From the NCBI GenBank assembly GCA_012515645.1, contig JAAYXY010000114.1, forward strand, positions 1 to 15,501: a DNA stretch of 15,501 nt, given 5' to 3'. Under the pieces are notes generated by a model. That model was not told the origin of the DNA, made no database searches, and saw nothing but the letters and a program-made list of their open reading frames with translations. Source of the DNA: Candidatus Peribacteria bacterium. GTDB lineage: Bacteria > Patescibacteriota > Gracilibacteria > Peribacterales > Peribacteraceae. Shown here in pieces: positions 1 to 5,631 of this stretch; position 1 is the stretch's first letter, and the number at the start of each line of letters is the position of its first letter. A program made the position numbers and the translations under genes.

Positions 1-2
1 AT

Positions 3-1337
3 AAGCTCTACCCCGTGCTCTGCGGTTCATCCCTCAAGAATGTGGGTGTCCAATTATTACTGGATGCGGTGGTGCGCTATCTGCCGTCGCCGTTTGATGT
101 ACCTGCGGCAAAAGGCAAGGAAACCGATTCTGGAGAAGAAGTTGAGCGCAAGCCGGATAATGCCGAGCCGTTGGCCGCACTTGCCTTCAAACTCGCGACC
201 GATCCGTTCGTCGGCAAACTCATCTTCATTCGCGTGTATTCCGGCGTGCTGAAGTCCGGTGGTAGCGTGCTCAATTCGCGCACGGGTCGCAAGGAACGCA
301 TCGGCCGTCTTGTAAAGATGTATGCCAATACCCGCGAAGAGGTGCAGCAGGCGGAGGCGGGGGATATCGCAGCCGTCATCGGTATGAAGGACGTGCGAAC
401 GGGTGATACGCTTTGTGATGAGGCGAAGCCCATTGAGTTGGAAAGCATTACGTTCGCGGAACCAGTGATTCATATTGCGGTGGAACCCAAGACCAAGGCG
501 GACCAAGAAAAAATGGGCATCGCGCTGGGCAAGCTTTCGGAGGAAGACCCGACGTTCCGTGTGCACACGGACGATGAAACGGGCCAGACCGTCATCAGTG
601 GTATGGGTGAATTGCACCTGGATATCATCGTCGATCGCATGCGGCGGGAATTCAAAGTGGAGACGAATGTCGGCAAACCCCAAGTTGCGTACCGCGAGAC
701 CATCCAAAAGGAAGTGGATCACGAAGAGAAATACGTCAAGCAGACGGGCGGTCGCGGTCAGTACGGTCATGTCGTCTTCAAACTGATTCCTCAGGAACAC
801 GGCAAGGGGTACGAGTTTGTCAACAGCGTCGTAGGTGGCAAGATTCCTCGAGAGTACATTCCAGCGTGCGACAAGGGGTTCAAGGAAGGCATGAACAGGG
901 GCGTGCTCGCGGGTTATCCAATGGTGGACATCAAAGTGGATCTCTACGAAGGTTCCTACCACGATGTGGACTCTTCCGAGATGGCGTTCAAAATCTGCGC
1001 GAGTATCGGATTCCAGTCGGCAGCCAAAAAAGCGGACCCCGTTATCTTAGAGCCTATTATGAAGGTGGAAGTGGTGACGCCTGAGGAATTCCTTGGTGAC
1101 GTGATGGGCGACTTGAACTCCCGTCGTGGCCTGATACAAGGGCAATCCGAACGTGGGAAGGCGAAAGTGGTAGATGCGTTCGTGCCGCTCGCCAACATGT
1201 TCGGGTACGCCACGGATATCCGTTCCATGACGCAGGGTCGTGCGAACTACTCTATGGAATTCGCCCACTACGACAAGGTGCCGCGCAACGTCGCGGAGGA
1301 GATTATCGCGGTGAGGAGCGGCAAAGGCAAAAGTTGA
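3..1337 (+). CDS. fusA: Elongation factor G, 5'-truncated by the window edge
   Basis: Translational GTPase that moves tRNA and mRNA through the ribosome and helps recycle it. The reading frame is open from base 3 without a start; residues PVLCGSSLKNVGVQLLLDAV continue the end of an EF-G G domain, so the GTP-binding motifs lie upstream of the window. About 445 of roughly 695 usual residues are present. Domain II comes first (LAALAFKLATDPFVGKL), then domain III (GMGELHLDIIVDRM), domain IV (TGGRGQYGHVVFKL to GYPMVDIKVDLYEGSYHDVD) and domain V (EPIMKVEVVTPEEFLGDV, GYATDIRSMTQGRA). The frame is intact and ends in TGA. No rho-independent terminator is visible before the next promoter 33 bp downstream. 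The identification is certain; only the N-terminus cannot be judged. Confidence 0.98.
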   Translation, partial: KLYPVLCGSSLKNVGVQLLLDAVVRYLPSPFDVPAAKGKETDSGEEVERKPDNAEPLAALAFKLATDPFVGKLIFIRVYSGVLKSGGSVLNSRTGRKERIGRLVKMYANTREEVQQAEAGDIAAVIGMKDVRTGDTLCDEAKPIELESITFAEPVIHIAVEPKTKADQEKMGIALGKLSEEDPTFRVHTDDETGQTVISGMGELHLDIIVDRMRREFKVETNVGKPQVAYRETIQKEVDHEEKYVKQTGGRGQYGHVVFKLIPQEHGKGYEFVNSVVGGKIPREYIPACDKGFKEGMNRGVLAGYPMVDIKVDLYEGSYHDVDSSEMAFKICASIGFQSAAKKADPVILEPIMKVEVVTPEEFLGDVMGDLNSRRGLIQGQSERGKAKVVDAFVPLANMFGYATDIRSMTQGRANYSMEFAHYDKVPRNVAEEIIAVRSGKGKS

Positions 1338-1369
1338 TCGAATAGCATTGCTTGTTTTGAAGTATTTTC

Positions 1370-1399
1370 TTGACGGGGAATGTATCACTGTGATACAAC
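1370..1399 (+). promoter_or_regulatory. Promoter of the TrpR-family regulator gene
   Basis: A TTGACG -35 box (1370-1375) is followed 18 bp later by TACAAC (1394-1399), which is preceded by TGA to give an extended -10. A 16- or 17-bp spacer reading (GATACA or ATACAA) is also possible. Transcription would begin near 1405, leaving only about 15 nt before the start codon and no Shine-Dalgarno site. The -10 lies inside a perfect palindrome, as expected of a repressible promoter. No transcript data are available here. Confidence 0.6.
1381..1397. promoter_or_regulatory. Perfect 17-bp palindromic operator over the -10 region
   Basis: TGTATCAC-T-GTGATACA is two 8-bp arms around one central base with no mismatch. 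It occupies the spacer and -10 of the regulator's promoter, where a bound repressor would block RNA polymerase. TrpR-family proteins are dimers that bind palindromic operators, so autoregulation by the gene just downstream is the simplest reading. I saw no second copy in this window. That the regulator binds here is inference. Confidence 0.6.
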
Positions 1400-1419
1400 A
1401 ATAACACGCTATCTTCCCG

Positions 1420-1851
1420 ATGCCCATGCGTCGATTCACGGAACAATCCTGGCGTACAGATCCACGGTTTGCTGCGCTCTGCTCGGCACTGCTCGCATGC
1501 AAATCGCAGGAGGAGGTGGCTCGCTTGCTGCGTGATATAGGCACGCTCGCGGAACTCCAGGCGTGGAGCGAACGCCTGGAAATTGCCAAACAGCTTGCGC
1601 GCGGCCTCAGTTATCGCCAAGTGGCGGAAAATACCGGTGCGAGTACCACGACTGTGACGCGCGTTGCGCGGTTTATAGAGAGCGGCGAAGGCGGGTACAG
1701 GAAGATGATTCGGGCAAAGAGCGCCGCCAAAAACGATGTGCCGCTGAGTCCAACGGAAAACCTGCAGCAAAAGATGGAGCAGCATCATGCCCATGCCCAA
1801 ACCCCTCGTGGGGAGAGGCGGGCCTCGATGTTGCAGAAGTACCTCAAATAA
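1420..1851 (+). CDS. yerC: TrpR-family transcriptional regulator, YerC/YecD type (probable histidine regulator)
   Basis: A 143-aa DNA-binding protein. Residues about 12-95 match the YerC/YecD branch of the Trp repressor superfamily: LAELQAWSERLEIAKQLARG followed by the helix-turn-helix segment YRQVAENTGASTTTVTRVAR. YerC proteins are about 100 aa, so the last 40 or so residues are a charged extra tail that includes HHAHAQ. It stands directly before hisI and hisG on the same strand. YerC-like proteins have been proposed from comparative genomics as histidine regulators in Gram-positive bacteria, so it is likely a His-responsive repressor, though the ligand is not shown by the sequence. The start is ATG at 1420; ATG at 1426 is an equally good in-frame alternative. 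Neither has a Shine-Dalgarno site. A palindromic operator in its promoter suggests self-repression. Confidence 0.88.
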   Translation: MPMRRFTEQSWRTDPRFAALCSALLACKSQEEVARLLRDIGTLAELQAWSERLEIAKQLARGLSYRQVAENTGASTTTVTRVARFIESGEGGYRKMIRAKSAAKNDVPLSPTENLQQKMEQHHAHAQTPRGERRASMLQKYLK

Positions 1852-1864
1852 CAACGCAACATCG
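1826..1864 (+). repeat. Inverted repeat spanning the regulator's stop codon
   Basis: CGATGTTGC (1826-1834) and GCAACATCG (1856-1864) are exact 9-bp reverse complements separated by 21 nt. The TAA stop of the regulator gene (1849-1851) lies in the loop, so a terminating ribosome would prevent this hairpin from forming. It is the first of three consecutive hairpins between the regulator and hisI. Confidence 0.6.
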
Positions 1865-1873
1865 TATTCAGCC

Positions 1874-1916
1874 CCTCCCCATGTGCGGGAGGCTCTGCTG
1901 CCAAAAGGCAGCGGAG
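1874..1916 (+). repeat. Two back-to-back hairpins in the hisI leader
   Basis: Hairpin one is CCTCCC/GGGAGG (1874-1879 with 1887-1892). It abuts hairpin two, CTCTGCTGCC-AAAA-GGCAGCGGAG (1893-1916), a 10-bp stem with one G-U pair and an AAAA loop. There is no U tract, so neither is a standard intrinsic terminator. The pyrimidine-rich arm at 1875-1880 (CTCCCC) could instead pair with GGGGAG at 1810-1815, or partly with the hisI Shine-Dalgarno. A 12-bp palindrome, GATTGCGCAATC, follows at 1916-1927. The structures are read by eye; their function is unknown. Confidence 0.55.
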
Positions 1917-1942
1917 ATTGCGCAATCGGTCTTTCAAACCAT

Positions 1943-1951
1943 AGGAAGGAG
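1943..1951 (+). promoter_or_regulatory. Strong ribosome binding site of hisI
   Basis: AGGAAGGAG lies 8 nt before the ATG at 1960 and fixes the start of hisI. It is one of the few strong Shine-Dalgarno sequences in this window, consistent with hisI being translated from an operon-internal position rather than from a leaderless transcript. Confidence 0.75.
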
Positions 1952-1959
1952 TAACAGTC

Positions 1960-2361
1960 ATGTTACCAAATTTTCTTGAGCGAAACGGCGGGCTCATTCG
2001 TGCCGTTGCGCAGTGCGTGCGAACCGGCAGGGTGCTCATTGATGCGCACATGAACGAGGAGGCGTTTCATGAAACTCTGCGTCTTAGGCAGGCAGTGTAC
2101 TTCAGGCGGAGTACGGGGAAGCTCTGGCACAAGGGCGAAGAGAGCGGCTGCGTCCAGTTGGTGCGGGAAATCCGCATCAACTGTTACGGAGACTCCGTCT
2201 TGCTGCTTGTGGAACAGGTGGGTGGGGCCGCGTGTCATACAGGCTATCCCACGTGTTTTTACCGACGCCTGGATATGGAAACAGGCCAGTGGGACGTGAT
2301 CGAAGAACGGGTTTTCGATCCTGATACGGTGTACGGTTTAAAGCAGAAAGGAGGGGCGTAA
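1960..2361 (+). CDS. hisI: Phosphoribosyl-AMP cyclohydrolase (histidine step 3)
   Basis: Opens the adenine ring of phosphoribosyl-AMP in the third step of histidine synthesis, in the cytoplasm. The 133-aa protein is a stand-alone HisI without the fused HisE pyrophosphohydrolase. Family signatures are AHMNEEAFHETLRLRQAVYF, STGKLWHKGEESGCVQLV, and the zinc-site block VGGAACHTGYPTCFYRR. The usual Mg-binding DCDGD-type motif reads NCYGD here (residues 74-78), so two of the three aspartates are replaced while the neighbouring cysteine C75 is kept. It starts at ATG 1960 behind AGGAAGGAG and ends in TAA sharing its last base with the hisG start (TAATG), so the two are translationally coupled. The regulator gene lies 108 bp upstream. 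Family assignment is secure; full activity depends on whether the altered metal site is tolerated. Confidence 0.93.
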   Translation: MLPNFLERNGGLIRAVAQCVRTGRVLIDAHMNEEAFHETLRLRQAVYFRRSTGKLWHKGEESGCVQLVREIRINCYGDSVLLLVEQVGGAACHTGYPTCFYRRLDMETGQWDVIEERVFDPDTVYGLKQKGGA

Positions 2362-3215
2362 TGCTCCAATTCGCCATTCCCAAGAAGAGTTCGCTCTCCG
2401 CTCCACTGCGCCGTTTTCTGGCGATTGCAGGGTACGGTCTCCCCGAAGGGGAAGCCGAGCATACGGAGGCGAACGGTGTGTGTTTTACGGAAGCCGGTCG
2501 CCGAAGCATCCCCACGCTCATTGCGCGCGGCGTGTTCCATGCCGGTATCACGGGGTACGACCTGTACCTCAATGCGGGCGAGTCGCTGCGTTCCGTTGCG
2601 GAGCTGTGTTTCTCGCGATCCAGCATGCAGCCGACGCGCTGGGTGCTGGCCTGCCGCGAGGGCATGGTATTCGATCGCGGGACGGTGCGGGTGGCAACGG
2701 AGCTTCCGTGCCTCGCACAGCGTCTGCTCGACGAAGCGCAGGTGCCATTTCCGTACACCATCGAGGAAATCGATTGTACCGAAGAGCTCTGCGTGCAGGC
2801 AGGTCTGGCGGATGCGGTGCTTACCGTAACCGAAACCGGCGCAAGCTTGCGCCGGTACGGTCTGCGCCTCGTGCCCGGATGCGAAGAGCTCCTGGTGAGC
2901 ACGCCCCGTATCTTTGCGCGTGAGCGCCTGGATCCCGACCAGGAGGAGGTATTGCAACATCTGGCCATTGCCCTCAAGTCTGTTGTGGAGGCACAGGGGA
3001 AGGTCATGGTGTCATTCGACATCGATGAGTTACACCTGACGCGCCTGGCACTGGACTGTGCCGTGGCGCCCACAGTGTCTCCTCTAGGCAAACGAGGATG
3101 GGTTGCTGTGCAAATCTGCATTCCTCGCGCTTCCTACGGTTGCATGCTGCAGCGCATCATGCAGGCCGGCGGCAGGTCCATTGTGATGCAGAACATCCAT
3201 GGGTACATGGGCTGA
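2361..3215 (+). CDS. hisG: ATP phosphoribosyltransferase, long form (histidine step 1)
   Basis: Condenses ATP with PRPP in the committed first step of histidine synthesis. The 284-aa length and the C-terminal block (VMVSFDIDELHLTRL, APTVSPLGKRGWVAVQICIP, MQAGGRSIVM) show the long HisG form, with a C-terminal ACT-like domain that in this family mediates hexamer formation and histidine feedback inhibition; a separate HisZ subunit is not expected. The catalytic part has FAIPKKSSLSAPLRRFLAIAGY-like start residues, GVFHAGITGYDLYL, RVATELPCLAQRLL and the PRPP-loop region GLADAVLTVTETGASLRRYG. The usual GSVE segment reads CTEE, keeping the glutamate. AAAGGAGG lies just before the ATG, which overlaps the hisI stop by one base. 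A terminator follows directly. Confidence 0.94.
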   Translation: MLQFAIPKKSSLSAPLRRFLAIAGYGLPEGEAEHTEANGVCFTEAGRRSIPTLIARGVFHAGITGYDLYLNAGESLRSVAELCFSRSSMQPTRWVLACREGMVFDRGTVRVATELPCLAQRLLDEAQVPFPYTIEEIDCTEELCVQAGLADAVLTVTETGASLRRYGLRLVPGCEELLVSTPRIFARERLDPDQEEVLQHLAIALKSVVEAQGKVMVSFDIDELHLTRLALDCAVAPTVSPLGKRGWVAVQICIPRASYGCMLQRIMQAGGRSIVMQNIHGYMG

Positions 3216-3222
3216 TTGCGTT

Positions 3223-3280
3223 GCCCCGATTCCACCGTTTGTTTCCTAGGGGAAGCAGGCACGGAATCGGGGCTTTTTTT
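3223..3280 (+). terminator. Rho-independent terminator of the histidine unit
   Basis: GCCCCGATTCC (3223-3233) pairs perfectly with GGAATCGGGGC (3263-3273), followed by seven T residues (3274-3280). The 29-nt loop can hold an inner hairpin (TTTCC/GGAAG). It begins 7 bp after the hisG stop, so the regulator-hisI-hisG unit ends here. Its T run merges into the ribD promoter. Confidence 0.9.
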
Positions 3281-3288
3281 GGTACAAT
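3280..3288 (+). promoter_or_regulatory. Extended -10 promoter giving a leaderless ribD mRNA
   Basis: TGG-TACAAT (3280-3288) is an extended -10 with TACAAT matching the consensus at five of six bases. No good -35 is visible, which extended -10 promoters tolerate. The box ends 7 nt before GTG at 3296, so transcription should start at or next to the start codon. It begins at the last T of the preceding terminator. Confidence 0.6.
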
Positions 3289-3295
3289 AACAATC

Positions 3296-4282
3296 GTGCA
3301 GCACTCTCCGTACATGCATCGGTGTCTGGAGCTTGCCCAGCGTGGTCGAGGCAGCGTCGGTATCAATCCAATGGTGGGTGCAGTTCTCGTACGCGACGGA
3401 AAGATCATCGTAGAAGCGTGGCATAGGGAGTTCGGTGCCGACCACGCGGAACGCGAATTGATCAAAAAATTTGATCAGGATATTCGTCCAACAGATGTGC
3501 TCTACGTAAATATGGAACCGTGTTGCCATCATGGGAAAACCCCTCCGTGTACGGAGGTAATTCTTCATCGCGGCATTCGCCGCGTTGTGTTTGGAATGGT
3601 TGATCCAAATCCGCAGGTTGCAGGGCAGGGGATTTCCGTGCTGCGCGCTGCCGGTGTCGAGGTCATCGGACCGGTCGAGCGTGCGCGCTGTGAATGGTTC
3701 AATAGGGGATTTGTTTCCCTGATGCGGCGGGGGCGCCCGTGGATCACGCTTAAGCGCGCGCAGACGCTCGGGGGGCGCATTGCGCGCGACGACGGTTCTC
3801 CCCTTAAAATCACATCGCAAACTCAGGATGCATGGTCTCATCGCTGGCTGCGCTCTCAGCATGATGTACTGATGGTAGGAGTAGAGACGATCATTCGTGA
3901 TGATCCCTTGTTAACGGTTAGAAACCCGAACACAAAAAGTGATCAATTATCTCCTCTTCGCATCGTGCTGGATCCAAAGATGCGTATACAGATGAATGCC
4001 CGGATTCTCTCCCGTGAACTCGCCCCGGGAACCGTGATCATCGCTGGTGGAGGATCGCTAAAGAAGAAGGAGGGGATTCGGAAGCGCGGTGCACGGGTGT
4101 GGGAGTGCCCGCTTCAGGGTGGGCTCTTTCAATGGCGTGCACTCTGGAAAATTCTTACGACTCCGCAGGAAAATTTCCATGGTATAGCGAGTATCCTCAC
4201 GGAAGGCGGTGCAAAGACCTGGCAAGCATTTCAGGCTTCCGGCTCCGTGGATGCTGAGATAGTGCTGGTAGGTTCGTCTTAA
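3296..4282 (+). CDS. ribD: Riboflavin biosynthesis protein RibD (deaminase-reductase), short at the C-terminus
   Basis: Bifunctional enzyme of riboflavin synthesis: deaminates the pyrimidine made from GTP, then reduces its ribose with NADPH. The N-terminal deaminase (about residues 5-140) has the zinc ligands in HAE (50-52) and EPCCHHGKTPPC (C76, C85). The C-terminal reductase (about 145-328) has RPWITLKRAQTLGGRIA and HDVLMVGVETIIRDDPLLT. The frame is open far upstream into hisG, but homology begins at about SPYMHRCLELAQRGRG, so GTG 3296 is chosen; ATG 3314 is possible. The protein ends at VDAEIVLVGSS, about 30-40 residues earlier than typical RibD, losing the last strands of the reductase fold. 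Its TAA overlaps the stop of the convergent neighbour within a TTAA. No other rib gene is in the window. Confidence 0.93.
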   Translation: MQHSPYMHRCLELAQRGRGSVGINPMVGAVLVRDGKIIVEAWHREFGADHAERELIKKFDQDIRPTDVLYVNMEPCCHHGKTPPCTEVILHRGIRRVVFGMVDPNPQVAGQGISVLRAAGVEVIGPVERARCEWFNRGFVSLMRRGRPWITLKRAQTLGGRIARDDGSPLKITSQTQDAWSHRWLRSQHDVLMVGVETIIRDDPLLTVRNPNTKSDQLSPLRIVLDPKMRIQMNARILSRELAPGTVIIAGGGSLKKKEGIRKRGARVWECPLQGGLFQWRALWKILTTPQENFHGIASILTEGGAKTWQAFQASGSVDAEIVLVGSS

Positions 4283-4614
4283 CCATAGAGAACAATACCG
4301 GTGATGATGGTGGATTCCATGGCAAGTGCCAAACCCAGGTACAGCATCATCACTTTCTCTTTGTGTACGATTCCGTAGGCAAGCATTGGGACATGGAAGA
4401 TCGCGAAGAGTACCCATGTAGCGAGCGAGAGATCTGCCGCGCTGCGAAGGCTGTAGATTTGTGTAATTTGTGGCAGGCTTGCAAATGGGGCTATGACGGA
4501 TATGAGAAGTACGGATTGGTCGAGTACTTTCCCGGATCTTCGTGGATGCGGCAACGGTGCGAGATGTGGATCCCGCTTGCGGCGGCACAGGTGTAGGAGT
4601 TGTATGTGTGGCAT
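4279..4614 (-). CDS. PQ-loop small membrane protein, SemiSWEET-like
   Basis: A 111-aa protein with three predicted membrane helices (about residues 33-47, 63-80 and 85-109). The signature PQ turn is at residues 48-49 in FASLPQITQIYSLRSAADLS, followed by LATWVLFAIFHVPMLAYG and a final helix ending in IITGIVLYG. This is the triple-helix PQ-loop/MtN3 unit of SemiSWEETs, which dimerise to pass sugars or other small solutes; the substrate here cannot be read from sequence. The first 28 or so residues are His/Arg/Pro-rich and unusual for the family, so the true start may lie further in, though no clear alternative start codon with a ribosome site was found. A TATAAT box lies 11 bp before the ATG. 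The 3' end overlaps that of ribD. Confidence 0.8.
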   Translation of the reverse strand: MPHIQLLHLCRRKRDPHLAPLPHPRRSGKVLDQSVLLISVIAPFASLPQITQIYSLRSAADLSLATWVLFAIFHVPMLAYGIVHKEKVMMLYLGLALAMESTIITGIVLYG

Positions 4615-4625
4615 TTCTATTTATT

Positions 4626-4631
4626 ATTATA
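4626..4631 (-). promoter_or_regulatory. Consensus -10 box before the PQ-loop gene
   Basis: On the minus strand the box reads TATAAT, a full consensus match, preceded by TTG. It ends 11 nt before the ATG at 4614, so the leader would be only about 4-6 nt. No convincing -35 is present at 16-18 bp. The surrounding 30 bp are unusually A+T-rich for this window. Confidence 0.5.
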
Positions 4632-4663
4632 CAATAATAATGACAGTTAGACTACCTTTGTTT

Positions 4664-5341
4664 CTATGGCGTCAGTCTTTCCAGGAGATGCTCTCCCCAT
4701 TCCATGATGCGCCTTGTCATACGTTGCTTAGGAGGAGGTGCTCCGGTTGATGCGAATGTTTGCACAACGCGAGCAAATGAACGCGATTCGTATGAAATGC
4801 GTTGCAAGGTACGCGGTCGTTTGTCGACCACCAGGCCGAACGTGCCGCGTCCAGGGACGCATTGGCCTTCGAAAAACGTGCCGATAACGCTGGCGCCGAA
4901 GTAGCGTAATGCAGTGGGGACGGAGCTCGTCGTTCGCCGCATGATCGCATGCCAGGCGGTTGCAGGCGCTCCACCCGTGAAGATGCAGTACAGAGGCTTG
5001 CCGCCCAGAAGACCTTTGCGGCGCGCATCGCTGTCTAGGAAGAATGTTCCAAGACAATCGATGAGGTTTTTAAGGTCGGCGGGGACTCCAAAGTTCCAAA
5101 TTGGCGCAGCAACCACGATGCCATCTGCTGCACGGATGGCATCGCGCACGCGCAGAAGATCAGGTTCGTGCACAAATCCATCGGTGTAGCGCTCCAGTGT
5201 GAAGTGCGCGATATGGAGTTCACGCAGTCGAAACATTGTAGTCACACATCCCTGCTGCTCGAGTTCTTTGGCGAAGGTTGTGGCGAGGAATGCGGAATTG
5301 CTCGGTTCATTCGTGCCGGCAATGATGATGACAACTTTCAT
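4664..5341 (-). CDS. NAD(P)H-dependent flavodoxin-fold oxidoreductase (FMN reductase/azoreductase-like)
   Basis: A 225-aa cytoplasmic flavoprotein predicted to reduce FMN, quinones or similar acceptors with NAD(P)H. The start has the flavodoxin-fold phosphate loop (MKVVIIIAGTNEPSNSAFLA). The mid-protein signature APIWNFGVPADLKNLIDCLG (about residues 84-103) is the second FMN-contacting loop of the NADPH-dependent FMN reductase and NAD(P)H quinone reductase families. GGKPLYCIFTGGA follows as the next core strand. The C-terminal 50 residues are basic and diverge. ATG 5341 is chosen because the family fold begins there; upstream in-frame sequence does not look conserved. No Shine-Dalgarno site is visible. 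It is read towards the PQ-loop gene 49 bp downstream, which has its own -10, so an operon is uncertain. The exact substrate is unknown. Confidence 0.85.
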   Translation of the reverse strand: MKVVIIIAGTNEPSNSAFLATTFAKELEQQGCVTTMFRLRELHIAHFTLERYTDGFVHEPDLLRVRDAIRAADGIVVAAPIWNFGVPADLKNLIDCLGTFFLDSDARRKGLLGGKPLYCIFTGGAPATAWHAIMRRTTSSVPTALRYFGASVIGTFFEGQCVPGRGTFGLVVDKRPRTLQRISYESRSFARVVQTFASTGAPPPKQRMTRRIMEWGEHLLERLTP

Positions 5342-5455
5342 GTGGTAGAGCGTAGCAGAGGGGAGCATTGTGGTGTACACCGGATACGTAGCACATGTTT
5401 GCTCTGTTGCAGGAGGGCATCTTATGTTCTGCATATCATTGATGTGGAGGAGCTC

Positions 5456-5602
5456 ATGGTCATTCTGATGGCGTATGTACGAGCATATGCGCAGGAACAA
5501 TCGGTATTTGACAGACGGCTGGAGCGGCGTTTGGCTGCTATTGACCATTGCACTGAGATTCAATATCTTGTGTCTTTGCCTGCCAAGGCACACAACATTT
5601 AG
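5456..5602 (+). CDS. Possible 48-aa small protein or leader ORF before nrdJ
   Basis: ATG 5456 follows GGAGGAG (5446-5452), one of the best Shine-Dalgarno sites in the window. The frame encodes MVILMAYVRAYAQEQS, then an amphipathic charged helix (FDRRLERRLAAIDH), ending at TAG 5600-5602. I recognise no family. The stop codon lies in the loop of a hairpin followed by five T residues. The frame is open upstream as well, but that part is antisense to the oxidoreductase gene and is probably a shadow. The likely nrdJ promoter sits inside this ORF, so it could be a small independent gene, a regulatory leader, or chance. Confidence 0.35.
   Translation: MVILMAYVRAYAQEQSVFDRRLERRLAAIDHCTEIQYLVSLPAKAHNI
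5541..5569 (+). promoter_or_regulatory. Promoter of nrdJ
   Basis: TTGACC (5541-5546) and TATCTT (5564-5569) are separated by exactly 17 bp, a good sigma-70-type match. Transcription would begin near 5576 and give a leader of about 56 nt carrying the hairpin at 5593-5611 before ATG 5632. I see no cobalamin riboswitch; the leader is too short for one. Confidence 0.55.
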
Positions 5603-5616
5603 TGTTGTGCTCGTTT
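5593..5616 (+). terminator. Hairpin with short T run in the nrdJ leader
   Basis: CACAACA-TTTAG-TGTTGTG is a 7-bp perfect stem with a 5-nt loop, followed by CTCGTTTTT. The T run begins 3 nt after the stem rather than directly, and the stem is A-T-rich, so termination would be partial at best. It may end the preceding 48-aa ORF, whose stop codon is in the loop, or act as an attenuator for nrdJ, whose ATG is 16 bp further on. Confidence 0.45.
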
Positions 5617-5631
5617 TTCCTCCTCATCAGT

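Noticed and set aside
57..962. 301-codon open frame on the minus strand
   Set aside because: Lies wholly antisense to the well-conserved EF-G gene and has a His/Arg/Leu-rich shadow composition.
2177..3121. 314-codon minus-strand frame
   Set aside because: Antisense to hisI and hisG, which match known families along their whole length.
3098..3295. Upstream extension of the ribD frame into hisG
   Set aside because: Translation of this part resembles no RibD N-terminus, overlaps hisG and crosses its terminator; GTG 3296 fits homology and promoter.
5372..5381. 10-bp palindrome GGTGTACACC in the gap upstream of the flavodoxin-fold oxidoreductase
   Set aside because: Short, occurs once, and no convincing promoter elements surround it; kept only as a possible operator.
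5602..5631. GTG 5602 as the nrdJ start
   Set aside because: It lies in the hairpin and would add a short hydrophobic segment unlike NrdJ; ATG 5632 or 5701 is better.
5576..5631. Cobalamin riboswitch ahead of nrdJ
   Set aside because: The leader is too short and no B12-box-like sequence is visible.
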